From CBDCKN01 sp965219035 (GTDB lineage: Bacteria > Gemmatimonadota > Gemmatimonadetes > Longimicrobiales > Gaopeijiaceae), in assembly GCA_965219035.1 (NCBI GenBank), contig CBDCMR010000003.1:868001-932000 (forward strand): a stretch of 64,000 nt of DNA, in the 5' to 3' direction. Shown in pieces: positions 1 through 7,056 of this stretch. The translations under genes were made by a program, and so were the position numbers. Positions within the stretch are counted from its first letter, which is position 1; each line of letters begins with the position of its first letter. The notes under the pieces are model-generated. The model did not search any database and was not told the origin of the DNA. It was given only the letters and a program-made list of their open reading frames with translations.

Positions 1-404
1 GTCCATAGCATCGTCCTTCTCGTCGACGTGATGAGCTCATTAGCCAACTGCGTCAGACTCCGACCCAATCCATGGGCCGAGCACCTCCCTTACGGCCACC
101 ACCAACCCGCCGAAATAGACTCATTTCCTGGACCTTGCGCACGCACCTTACACAGGTTAATGGATCGACTGACAGGACGCAATTATTGCACAATTACTGG
201 GCGACTTTACGAAAGCTAATCAATCGGCCCACTAGTCAACCCATGCCCCTCCGGAAGCGTGGATGATAGCTCGTAGCGTGAGCCGGTTGACCCATCCTGA
301 ATGGAGGCTTGCGGAACCGGTCCCCTATTGGCGATCCTGCTGAAACACCTTTGTCATTCCACCAAAGCCCCCACATCCCCGAGATCCGAGCTGATGAGGC
401 ACCC
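1..404. other. Region without a supported gene
   Basis: No open frame here has a ribosome binding site, codon bias or recognisable motif. The short overlapping frames at 28-266 look like chance. The frame of the next gene is open back to a TTG at 309, but the ATG at 405 is preferred because the helix-turn-helix domain begins soon after it. Confidence 0.5.
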
Positions 405-1286
405 ATGAGCGAGGCATCACCCATGGATCGGCCGGCACCACATGTTCTCGCCAAGGTACGAACTGGGTCTGGCCTGAGTTGGGATGGGTTTGCTGTCCGG
501 GTGAGTGAGGCCGGATTCGCAGTGTCTGGCCGAAGAGTCCGAGCGTACGAAGAAGGGAGCACCAAGAGGATACCACTGGAATATGTGGAGGCCGTTTGCA
601 GCGCGTTTGGAACATCTCCGGGCGTTTTCTTTTCGCAAGGCGCATCAGGCGACGTTATACCATCCGAAACAGAGGCTGAGCGTCAGCTTGCTGCCGTTCG
701 AAAGGTCTTGGAGGGCGATGAGCCGTCCCTTCAGAGCTCCTCAAGAACGCCTCATGACCCTGGGTCGTTACGGCGACGATTCCTCGCAGCGATCTCGGAC
801 TATAGTGATCTGGAGGTCGAGCGCATATGCAGCCTCAATCACGAGACCGTTCGTCAATACAGGCAGGGACAGTGGCCCAAGAGGGGGCCCAACGCCGCGT
901 CCCAGGTCAAGATGGAGAGGTTCCTCGAGCTACATGAACAGCGTCGAACCGCGGCGGCCACGGAGGCGGGAGAGCTCCCACCGCTGAGCGAAGGGCTTAT
1001 ATCATTCGCTGAGGAATGGAAGCAGGACCAGGAATTCTCGAAGGAATACCCAAATCAGGGATGGATATCGATCACGAATCACGCAGTTCGTACGCTCAGG
1101 CTGCTTGGGCTGATGCGATACGATGACGAAATCGCGTGGCTCGCCTATAAGCGGGCGATGGGCTATGACCCGGAATCGGCGGACGATGTAACGCTTGACA
1201 ACGTGGGTTTGAGTATAGACCCACTGGCGAATCTGGCGCGCCAGGATAGGGAAGGAGAGTCATACGACCTAGAAAGCGACAAGTAA
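405..1286 (+). CDS. Xre-like helix-turn-helix regulator
   Basis: A 293-residue protein whose N-terminal part (about residues 14-76) has the layout of an Xre/Cro helix-turn-helix: a short helix, a SWDGFA-type helix 2, a SGRRVRAYEEGSTK recognition region, and a closing helix ending in the FGTSPGVFF pattern usual after such domains. A second helix-turn-helix-like stretch follows near residues 120-165 (the ICSLNHETVRQYRQG part), then a C-terminal domain I do not recognise. The start at ATG 405 has a GAGG about 6 bases upstream; a longer TTG-initiated form from 309 is possible. It is likely cytoplasmic and DNA-binding; targets are unknown, but the palindromic leader of the next gene is the nearest candidate. 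Function beyond DNA binding is inference. Confidence 0.7.
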   Translation: MSEASPMDRPAPHVLAKVRTGSGLSWDGFAVRVSEAGFAVSGRRVRAYEEGSTKRIPLEYVEAVCSAFGTSPGVFFSQGASGDVIPSETEAERQLAAVRKVLEGDEPSLQSSSRTPHDPGSLRRRFLAAISDYSDLEVERICSLNHETVRQYRQGQWPKRGPNAASQVKMERFLELHEQRRTAAATEAGELPPLSEGLISFAEEWKQDQEFSKEYPNQGWISITNHAVRTLRLLGLMRYDDEIAWLAYKRAMGYDPESADDVTLDNVGLSIDPLANLARQDREGESYDLESDK

Positions 1287-1315
1287 CCCTGGTGCTAGTG
1301 TATTATTATTAGCTC

Positions 1316-1384
1316 CATCTTGTGCCTAGCCGTGGTGGACCACCATGACGGCTTTTCACCTAATGCTCGAGGAGGCACAAGATG
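1316..1384 (+). promoter_or_regulatory. Nested inverted-repeat leader sequestering the SD and start codon
   Basis: CATCTTGTGCCT (1316-1327) is the exact reverse complement of AGGCACAAGATG (1373-1384). The right arm contains part of the AGGAGG Shine-Dalgarno and the ATG of the lipopeptide gene. Nested inside are AGCCGT (1328-1333) with ACGGCT (1348-1353), and TGGTG/CACCA (1333-1345). The inner hairpin is followed by TTTT (1353-1356), so it could also end transcription of the upstream regulator. In RNA, the outer 12-bp stem would hide the ribosome binding site. In DNA, TGGTGGACCACCA (1333-1345) could be an operator. Which of these operates cannot be told from sequence. Confidence 0.65.
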
Positions 1385-1516
1385 AGGAAGTTAGTCGCGG
1401 TACTCGTGTTACTGGTTGCCGCTGGATTGACGACGACGGCGTGCGGGACGACACCAGTTAGTCCGGGAGACATCGAGGGCTGTGGTGCTTGGCCGACCCC
1501 GAATGGCTGCCCCTAG
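1382..1516 (+). CDS. 44-residue putative lipopeptide
   Basis: A short gene encoding MRKLVAVLVLLVAAGLTTTA followed by a lipobox-like cysteine and a 24-residue mature part rich in Gly, Pro and Thr with three cysteines in total (residues 21, 34 and 43). A clean GAGGAGG lies about 7 bases before the ATG. The N-terminus is a basic n-region and a hydrophobic core, so export and lipidation at Cys21 are likely, leaving a tiny lipopeptide. The stop is only 7 bases from the end of the convergent TPR gene. Its translation start is buried in a 12-bp inverted repeat. It could be an entericidin-like toxin peptide, a signalling peptide or a surface peptide; no family is recognised. Confidence 0.65.
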   Translation: MRKLVAVLVLLVAAGLTTTACGTTPVSPGDIEGCGAWPTPNGCP

Positions 1517-1523
1517 GGACCAG

Positions 1524-2906
1524 CTAGACCGCAGAGGCGATTAACTCTAGCTGGGTCCGGATTTCATCTTCTTCAGCATCCCGCGGGGTGAGGTCCGGAC
1601 CCATCAGGGAGTCCCAAGGCCGGTCACGCTTGAGCGCGTCCTCAATCTCAAACACAAGCTTTCCCAGCCGCATGCTCTCGGCCTCGCGAAGCGCCGTTTC
1701 AATCAACCGACGTCCCTCCTCCTCGCGGCCCAGTGCACAGAGCACCTGTCCCTGCTCCCCAAGGACCTGAACTCGCCCCATTGCAGACATACTCGCCGGG
1801 TCAACTTCAGACCTCAGGTTGGCAAATGCCGTCTCGTCACCTTGCAGGGCAGCTATTACGGCCAAGTTGTGCGTAGCGATCTGACGCGTTTCCGGGAGCG
1901 GGGCGCACTTAGACGTCAGCAGGTTACACGACTTGGCCTCTTCAACCCGTCCCAACATGCGGAAACAGTCACTCAGGGCCACAAGAATATCCCACTCATC
2001 GTCAAAGCCCCGAGCCAAAGAGAGCGCTTGCCACCCGACCCGGGCAGCCGCTCTCCAGTCTTCCTCCAGACGATGAATCCACATGAGGCCCAAATACCCT
2101 TGCGCAACCGCCTGCTTGTTCTCTGCCTCCATTCCAATCTGGACGACTTCTCGGTAGAGGTCCGTCGCCTCAAGGAGAGCCCCCTTGTGAAGTCGCACGT
2201 TGGCCAGACCCACAGTTACTGAGGCGACCAATCCCATTCTTCCGGCGTCGCGAGCCACCTCACGGGCTCGAGCGTACCACGACATAGCCTCGTCCCACTG
2301 GGCGAGCTTCCGAAGTGCTCGGCCCCCGTACCAGGACGAGTAGATTACTGCATCCGTGTCCCCTGTTGCGAGCGAGACTTCGTAGGCACGACGATACTGA
2401 CTCGCGGCATCTGCGAAGGCGGAGGCCTCCTCGGCTGCCTCGCCCTTGGCAAGCAACTCCTTGGTGTCGAGGCTTCCCGTCGGCTCCAGTTGACCGATCC
2501 GAGCAACCGCCCAGGTTGCTCCCCAGAAAGCGACTTCGACCTCGCGGCCGACGTCGCGTCCAACGCGTAGGCGCTCTTGTGACTGGAGAATGAGGAACCA
2601 GGATCGACCTTCCCGCTCGGCAAGAAAGATGCCCGCCCACTTATTGGCCCTTGTTTGGCCACTGCTGAGCCGACCGGTGAGCGACTCCCTCCGTGAGATC
2701 TGTTCCAGCTCTTTGGGTAAGCTCTGCAGCTTCGACTTGCCGTCAGTCCCAAGCGTGAGGTACGGGTGGAATTCCGCTGGACGCTCAAGGGCGCACCACA
2801 CGAGGGCACAGTACTGCGCTCTGGATGCTTCCATAAGGCGTGCCAACTTAGGGGCCAGCCGGCCCCGAATCGGATCGTGCCTGTATCGTGTGAGGTCAGA
2901 TAGCAT
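1524..2906 (-). CDS. TPR-repeat protein
   Basis: A 460-residue soluble protein without a signal peptide. Residues about 150-440 consist of consecutive helical pairs with TPR spacing, for example AASQYRRAYEVSLATGD, EAMSWYARAREVARDAG, EATDLYREVVQIGMEA and RAAARVGWQALSLARG. The first 145 residues form a separate domain I do not recognise, with conserved-looking tryptophans. TPR superhelices bind peptides or partner proteins. The gene is convergent with, and 7 bases from, a small lipopeptide gene and close to an Xre regulator. Rap- and PlcR-type TPR receptors of Firmicutes bind short peptides, but no HTH is fused here and no direct relationship is shown, so a receptor role is speculation. Confidence 0.7.
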   Translation of the reverse strand: MLSDLTRYRHDPIRGRLAPKLARLMEASRAQYCALVWCALERPAEFHPYLTLGTDGKSKLQSLPKELEQISRRESLTGRLSSGQTRANKWAGIFLAEREGRSWFLILQSQERLRVGRDVGREVEVAFWGATWAVARIGQLEPTGSLDTKELLAKGEAAEEASAFADAASQYRRAYEVSLATGDTDAVIYSSWYGGRALRKLAQWDEAMSWYARAREVARDAGRMGLVASVTVGLANVRLHKGALLEATDLYREVVQIGMEAENKQAVAQGYLGLMWIHRLEEDWRAAARVGWQALSLARGFDDEWDILVALSDCFRMLGRVEEAKSCNLLTSKCAPLPETRQIATHNLAVIAALQGDETAFANLRSEVDPASMSAMGRVQVLGEQGQVLCALGREEEGRRLIETALREAESMRLGKLVFEIEDALKRDRPWDSLMGPDLTPRDAEEDEIRTQLELIASAV

Positions 2907-3252
2907 CGGACGATTCTAGCTGTTTATGAGCGTCGTCGGAAGAAGGCGTGCCACAAAAGACACGCATCCTACCGCGGAAAAGTGCGCCTGGAGTAATACA
3001 ACAATTAATGTGCAACTATTGCAACTCAATTTGTGACGGCATAAGCTGGGCTTGTACGCGGGCGGGCCCAGGCGGTAGCGATCCAGCTCTAGCGGGGAAT
3101 CGCCACGTTCCGCGTGATTCTCGGTTTACCTCGTAGGCGTTACTCGAAACGCAATGGGCCAGTGCCGCCCGGCGCGAGAAAACGCCACCAAAGCGGCCGT
3201 GTTGATCGGGAGGCCGTGAATTCGCCGTGGCGTCATGAACCACGCACATGTA
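2907..3252. other. Intergenic region, relatively AT-rich in part
   Basis: No gene is supported. The stretch about 2995-3040 is AT-rich for this genome and holds two TGCAACT words 9 bases apart (3011-3017 and 3020-3026). GCGTG/CACGC arms flank 10 bases near 2945-2965. This is probably the divergent promoter region for the TPR gene (minus strand) and the small gene at 3253, but I cannot name promoter boxes with confidence. Confidence 0.4.
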
Positions 3253-3537
3253 ATGCGACCCGTGAGACGCCATTTCATCTGCGGTGACCACACCTACCAA
3301 GCCGAGGAGCAGGACGTGGCTCCCGCAGGTGCCTTCGGTGGGGCCCTTCGAGGTCCCGCGCAAAGGTCGGAGTGGGTGCTCAGGTTCTGGGAGGCCGACG
3401 GCACCGAGGTCGGAGCAGTACGTAACCGAACCGGCCTCCGGATCGACGAATTAATGGAAGAGGAGCTGTGCGTGCACCTGGCCGACGCCCGGAGACATAA
3501 GGCACCTGAATCGTTCTCCGATGACGAGGGAGAGTGA
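3253..3537 (+). CDS. Small hypothetical protein
   Basis: A 94-residue frame starting at ATG 3253 (an ATG at 3235 is also possible). The central part, WVLRFWEADGTEVGAVRN and then RIDELMEEELCVHLADARR, looks like a folded small domain, with amphipathic helix at the C-terminus. It is acidic and has no signal peptide or membrane segment. No family is recognised. It lies in the spacer between the TPR gene and the parS region and could be real or a chance frame. Confidence 0.4.
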   Translation: MRPVRRHFICGDHTYQAEEQDVAPAGAFGGALRGPAQRSEWVLRFWEADGTEVGAVRNRTGLRIDELMEEELCVHLADARRHKAPESFSDDEGE

Positions 3538-3582
3538 CGCTCCGCGTCAGCAGGAACCGCTCGTTAGCAACGCACCGGTACA

Positions 3583-3619
3583 GCCTACACTGATCCTTTA
3601 CAGAATGGCCTACACTGAT
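3583..3619 (+). repeat. Direct repeat GCCTACACTGAT, 25-bp period
   Basis: GCCTACACTGAT occurs at 3583-3594 and again at 3608-3619, so the copies are 25 bp apart. A TTGACA hexamer follows at 3622-3627. The pair lies about 180 bp upstream of the parS sites and may bind a regulator. No -10 box at normal spacing from the TTGACA is convincing. Confidence 0.45.
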
Positions 3620-3666
3620 GGTTGACAGGTTCCCCATCCACAGGGTTCTCAAACGAGGAGAGCCCG

Positions 3667-3717
3667 ATGCACTGGAACCAGTCGACCGGTACGAGAAGCG
3701 AGTACGTTTCGTCTTAG
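3667..3717 (+). CDS. Possible 16-codon leader ORF
   Basis: An ATG at 3667 is preceded by GAGGAGA at a suitable spacing and opens a 16-codon frame (MHWNQSTGTRSEYVSS) that stops at 3717. A TTGACA at 3622 and a repeated 12-mer lie upstream. It could be a leader peptide or a remnant of a gene start; at this length coding cannot be shown. Confidence 0.2.
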   Translation: MHWNQSTGTRSEYVSS

Positions 3718-3798
3718 AAGTCCAGCAGTGCGAACTGAGTACGTATACTAACTACCTAAAGATACGTACGTCTTCGAAGAGCTCGACCTTGCCTTAGC

Positions 3799-3814
3799 TG
3801 TTTCACGTGAAACA
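3799..3814. promoter_or_regulatory. parS: parS site 1
   Basis: TGTTTCACGTGAAACA is a perfect 16-bp palindrome identical to the canonical bacterial chromosomal parS, the loading site for the ParB CTPase clamp. It lies about 0.8 kb upstream of parA and 1.6 kb upstream of parB. By established knowledge such sites cluster near the replication origin, which suggests oriC is not far away on the chromosome, though no dnaA or gidAB is in this window. Confidence 0.95.
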
Positions 3815-3824
3815 CCGACTGGTC

Positions 3825-3840
3825 CGTTTCACGTGAAACA
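3825..3840. promoter_or_regulatory. parS: parS site 2
   Basis: CGTTTCACGTGAAACA matches the parS consensus at 15 of 16 positions (first base C instead of T). Its centre is 26 bp from that of the first site, so two ParB clamps could load side by side. The pair ends 25 bp before a CTAG-terminated repeat element. Confidence 0.93.
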
Positions 3841-3865
3841 GGGATGAAAGGGCTCGATCGGAGCG

Positions 3866-3992
3866 CTAGTGTGGCGTCCCAGAAGTTCGCGAGCCGAGCG
3901 ACCTTCATACTCGTCGTGAGCGCCGAGTTGACCGCGAGACGATCGAGCGCAGCGAGATCAATGCCCGAGACACTTCTGGGGCACCACACTAG
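3866..3992 (+). repeat. CTAG-terminated palindromic element, subfamily 2 (copy E)
   Basis: A 127-bp segment with near-perfect terminal inverted repeats: CTAGTGTGGCGTCCCAGAAGT at 3866-3886 and, at 3972-3992, the complement of the same 21-mer with two mismatches. The right end carries the GAGACACTT word shared with the 186-bp copies at 46768 and 53370, and the left end the AAGTTCGCGAGCC word. No coding capacity. Its final CTAG directly abuts the TAA stop (3993-3995, minus strand) of the neighbouring lipoprotein gene. Confidence 0.75.
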
Positions 3993-4376
3993 TTACCGGG
4001 GAACTATCTTGGTGCGAAGGGCGGCCGCTTCCATTGTCCCGTCGAGGTTGAAGTCGAAGTTCGTGTCGCTCTCGAGGATCACCGACGAACCTGCCCGCTC
4101 CCAGCGGGCTCGCGACTCCTCTGGGTTGGGGAGCTGCCTCATGAAGATGACGTACTGGCCCTCCACCGTCAGGACACCGGACTCGCTGGAGGATTGGCCG
4201 TAGCCGGCGAGAATAGCCTTGCTCGTCACCACCATGGATTCGGCGATCCACTCCCCCACCATGAAGTCCGGATTGACCTGGGGACCCGTCGAGTCGTCGC
4301 GGCCACCGCAGCCTGAGGCGACAAATGTCAGCATCAGAGCGGACAATCGGGCAACGGAGCGAGGGGTTCGGATCAT
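3993..4376 (-). CDS. Small lipoprotein, lipocalin-like candidate
   Basis: A 127-residue protein with a signal peptide ending in VASGC, a canonical lipobox with Cys23, then a short linker and a compact domain starting DFMVGEWIAESMVV. The GxW near the start of the mature part and the run of predicted short beta strands (LTVEGQYVIFMRQ, SSVILESDTNFDFN) resemble small lipocalin-fold lipoproteins common in Gemmatimonadota and Bacteroidota. Likely anchored to the periplasmic face of a membrane. It is divergent from parA; its stop codon is directly adjacent to a repeat element. Ligand unknown. Confidence 0.75.
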   Translation of the reverse strand: MIRTPRSVARLSALMLTFVASGCGGRDDSTGPQVNPDFMVGEWIAESMVVTSKAILAGYGQSSSESGVLTVEGQYVIFMRQLPNPEESRARWERAGSSVILESDTNFDFNLDGTMEAAALRTKIVPR

Positions 4377-4482
4377 GGATGATGCTGCCTTGTGGTGGAT
4401 CCTTCCGCTAAGTGGGTGCCTCCGCAGGAGCCGCCTCTAGGGTTGGAGCGGTTTCGGGTGCCTCCGGGCCTGAATCTATCAT

Positions 4483-4499
4483 CCGCCGGGAGCCGGCGG
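4483..4499. other. Perfect GC hairpin upstream of parA
   Basis: CCGCCGG (4483-4489), loop GAG, CCGGCGG (4493-4499): a 7-bp perfect inverted repeat in the spacer between the divergent lipoprotein and parA, ending 16 bp before the predicted parA -35. No T-tract follows, so an operator or insulating structure is as likely as a terminator. Confidence 0.5.
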
Positions 4500-4515
4500 A
4501 ACAGCCGGACTTCGC

Positions 4516-4544
4516 TTTACCGTGTGTTGCGCCGGGAGTATATT
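4516..4544 (+). promoter_or_regulatory. Predicted sigma-70-type promoter of parAB
   Basis: TTTACC (4516-4521) and TATATT (4539-4544) are separated by exactly 17 bp, a near-ideal sigma-70 layout, 42 bp upstream of the parA ATG. The hexamers stand out in otherwise GC-rich sequence. It would drive the overlapping or closely spaced genes parA, parB, the M23 peptidase and the bactofilin. Confidence 0.6.
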
Positions 4545-4585
4545 CACGACCTCGCCCGTAGGATTCACATCGCAACGGTCCATTC

Positions 4586-5365
4586 ATGTCGCGCGTCATC
4601 GCAATCGCCAACCAGAAGGGTGGGGTCGGCAAGACCACGACCGCCATCAACCTCGGCGCCTCCCTCGCCGTAGCCGAGTGTCGCACCCTGGTGATCGACA
4701 TGGATCCCCAGGGGAATGCCACCAGCGGCCTCGGAATCGAGGATCATCCGGGGCTCGTCACGATCTACGACGTCCTCATTGGGGGGCGCGAGGCGAAGGA
4801 AGCCGTCATCGAGGCGCTTCAGTTCCCGTTCCTGGACCTCATGCCCAGTACCCGGGACCTCGTCGGAGCCGAGATCGAGCTCGTGGGGGCCCTGAGTCGG
4901 GAGACGGTTTTCCGTCGGGCCCTGGAGTCGATACGAGGCGACTACGACTATATCTTGCTGGATTGTCCCCCTTCCCTCGGCCTGCTGACCCTCAACACGC
5001 TCACGGCGGCAGACTCCGTGCTGATTCCGATACAGTGCGAGTTCTACGCTCTGGAGGGTCTGAGTCAGCTCCTGAACACGGTGCGACTCGTACAGCGCGC
5101 CCTGAATCCCGGGCTCGAGATCGAGGGGGTGCTCCTCACCATGTTCGACCGCCGCCTGAATCTTTCTCGTCAGGTCGCGGCGGAGGCCCGCGAGTACTTC
5201 CGGGATCGTGTGTACCGCACGGCGATCCCTCGTAACGTTCGCCTGGCCGAGGCTCCGTCCTTCGGTCAGCCCATCGTGCAGTATGACGTGCTTTCACAGG
5301 GCGCCCAGAGCTATCTGGCTCTAGCGAAGGAACTCCTGATGGGACGCGGACCTGTAGCGGCGTAG
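4586..5365 (+). CDS. parA: Chromosome partitioning ATPase ParA
   Basis: A 259-residue ParA/Soj-family ATPase of usual length. It carries the deviant Walker A motif KGGVGKTT (residues 11-18) with the signature first lysine, the A-prime motif DMDPQGN (38-44) and a Walker B-like segment ILLDCPPSLG near residue 120. ATP-bound ParA dimers bind nucleoid DNA and are released by ParB, moving the parS region after replication. The ATG at 4586 places the Walker A at the normal distance. It is followed by parB after 39 bp and preceded by two parS sites, giving a complete parABS system. A sigma-70-like promoter lies 42 bp upstream. Confidence 0.97.
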   Translation: MSRVIAIANQKGGVGKTTTAINLGASLAVAECRTLVIDMDPQGNATSGLGIEDHPGLVTIYDVLIGGREAKEAVIEALQFPFLDLMPSTRDLVGAEIELVGALSRETVFRRALESIRGDYDYILLDCPPSLGLLTLNTLTAADSVLIPIQCEFYALEGLSQLLNTVRLVQRALNPGLEIEGVLLTMFDRRLNLSRQVAAEAREYFRDRVYRTAIPRNVRLAEAPSFGQPIVQYDVLSQGAQSYLALAKELLMGRGPVAA

Positions 5366-5404
5366 AGTCGTGTTAGCCGTACCTCGGTTGGAGGAAAAAA
5401 GCCG

Positions 5405-6301
5405 GTGAGTCCCCCTGTGAAGAAGGATCGGTTGGGCAAAGGCCTCGGGGCCCTTCTCGGTGACTACATGGACCCTGCGGGCACAGGCGACGAAGCCCAG
5501 CGCCTGCCCGTGGCCGCAATCGTTCCGAATCCCAAGCAGCCCAGGAGGACCTTCTCTGACGCCGAGCTGGACAACTTGGCCCGCTCCATCGATGAGAACG
5601 GGCTCCTCCAACCCCTTTTGGTCCGCCCCGCCCCTAGGAGTCGAGACCGATACGAGCTGGTGGTCGGGGAGCGACGCCTTCGAGCGGTGCGGCGGCTCGG
5701 ATGGGAGGACGTCCCGGTGGTGACTCGCCAGGTCGATGACGACACTCTCCTGGTTCTCGCCCTTGTGGAGAACCTCCAGCGCGAGGCGTTGAATCCCATC
5801 GAAGAGGCTGAGGGCTACCAGGCGTTGGAGGCCCAGCATGGGCTGAGCCACGCGGCCATCGCTCAGTCGGTGGGCAAGAGTCGCTCGACCGTGGCCAACA
5901 TGCTGCGCTTGTTGCGGCTCCCCGTCTCCGTGAGGAAGCTGGTGGAAAGCGGGGACCTCGCTACCGGTCACGCCCGGGCCCTCCTGGGCGTGAGCGATCC
6001 CGTGCAGCTGGCCGAGCTCGCCCGTCGTACGGTCCAGTCCGGCTGGTCGGTCCGGGAGGTAGAGGGGCGCGTCCGGAGTGGAGCGACCAAGAAAAAGTCC
6101 GGTCCCCGATCGGGCGAGACCCGCGACCCCGTCGTCCGGGCCCTGGAGGAGGAGCTCCGCGCGGCCCTGGCCACCCGGGCTCACGTTCGTGTGGGGCGCG
6201 GAGGCGCGGGGGTCATCGAGATCCAGTACCGCAGCTCGGAAGACTTCGAGCGCGTGTTCGAGCTCATCACCGGTCGTGACGCATCCGAGGTGGTGTCGTG
6301 A
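5405..6301 (+). CDS. parB: Chromosome partitioning protein ParB
   Basis: A 298-residue ParB/Spo0J protein. It opens with the KGLGALLG motif (residues 12-19) that contacts ParA, has the ParB-N CTPase domain with GERRLRA (88-94) and ENLQRE (122-127), and a helix-turn-helix for parS binding at about 145-170 (HAAIAQSVGKSRSTVANML), followed by a C-terminal dimerisation domain. The GTG start at 5405 is preferred because it gives the conserved N-terminal motif. The end overlaps the next gene by 4 bases (GTGA), implying translational coupling. It would load on the parS pair at 3799-3840. Confidence 0.97.
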   Translation: MSPPVKKDRLGKGLGALLGDYMDPAGTGDEAQRLPVAAIVPNPKQPRRTFSDAELDNLARSIDENGLLQPLLVRPAPRSRDRYELVVGERRLRAVRRLGWEDVPVVTRQVDDDTLLVLALVENLQREALNPIEEAEGYQALEAQHGLSHAAIAQSVGKSRSTVANMLRLLRLPVSVRKLVESGDLATGHARALLGVSDPVQLAELARRTVQSGWSVREVEGRVRSGATKKKSGPRSGETRDPVVRALEEELRAALATRAHVRVGRGGAGVIEIQYRSSEDFERVFELITGRDASEVVS

Positions 6302-7056
6302 CCGAACCGGTTTTGAGGATCGTATTGATCCCCGACGGGAGCGAGAGTCGCACGTACCAGATCGCGCTCAGGCGTCTCCGGTTTCTCAGGGGCCTGGGGA
6401 TCGGTCTCGGCGTGATCTTCGTGTTCGTGGTCGTCACCTGGGGATATATGGCGGCCCGGGTCGCCCACGTCGTGGAGCTCGAGGCGGAGGTGGCCGCTCT
6501 CCGGGCCGATCAAGCGCGCTTCCCAGCCCTCCTCCGGCAGCTCGACGATCTGGAGCAGCAATACGAAGGTCTTCGTGCGCTCTTCGCCCCCGACGGTACG
6601 AGAGCTCCGTCCGAGCTGTGGCTGCCGCCGCCCCGGTCCGTGAGCCGCTCCTCCACCAGGGACGTGAGCGGCGCCAGCGTTCCCGACAGCTGGCCGCTTA
6701 CTGAGCGGGGATTCGTCACCCAGGGTCTCCTCGACGACGAGGACCAAGCGCACCCGGGACTGGACATCGCCATCCCAACGGGCTCATATATTAGGGCGGC
6801 CGGTGCGGGCCAGGTGGTCGACGTCGGGGAGGACTCCACGTACGGGCGCTATGTCCGTATCGAGCACGGAAACGGGTACGAGACTCTTTATGCCCATGCT
6901 TCAGTCACGACGGTGTGGCTCGGCGAGGTCGTTCGGAAGAACGAGGTGATAGCGTTCACCGGGTCGACGGGGCGGTCTACCGCCCCTCATCTTCACTTCG
7001 AAATTCTCCTCGAGGGAGCCGCGGTCGATCCCCTCGAGCTGGTGCAACAGCCATGA
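6298..7056 (+). CDS. M23-family murein endopeptidase with membrane anchor
   Basis: A 252-residue protein with a cytoplasmic start, one membrane segment (about residues 33-52), a coiled-coil segment (55-95) and a LytM/M23 zinc peptidase domain (about 135-245). The zinc ligands are visible: HPGLD gives His152 and Asp156, and PHLHFEI gives the HxH motif (His231, His233), with YAHAS supplying His200. Such proteins cut peptide cross-links of peptidoglycan in the periplasm. It starts inside the last codons of parB and its stop overlaps the bactofilin start (ATGA), so it forms one transcription unit with parAB and the bactofilin. The M23-bactofilin pairing is a recurring cell-shape module, as in Helicobacter and Caulobacter relatives. 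Confidence 0.93.
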   Translation: MTEPVLRIVLIPDGSESRTYQIALRRLRFLRGLGIGLGVIFVFVVVTWGYMAARVAHVVELEAEVAALRADQARFPALLRQLDDLEQQYEGLRALFAPDGTRAPSELWLPPPRSVSRSSTRDVSGASVPDSWPLTERGFVTQGLLDDEDQAHPGLDIAIPTGSYIRAAGAGQVVDVGEDSTYGRYVRIEHGNGYETLYAHASVTTVWLGEVVRKNEVIAFTGSTGRSTAPHLHFEILLEGAAVDPLELVQQP

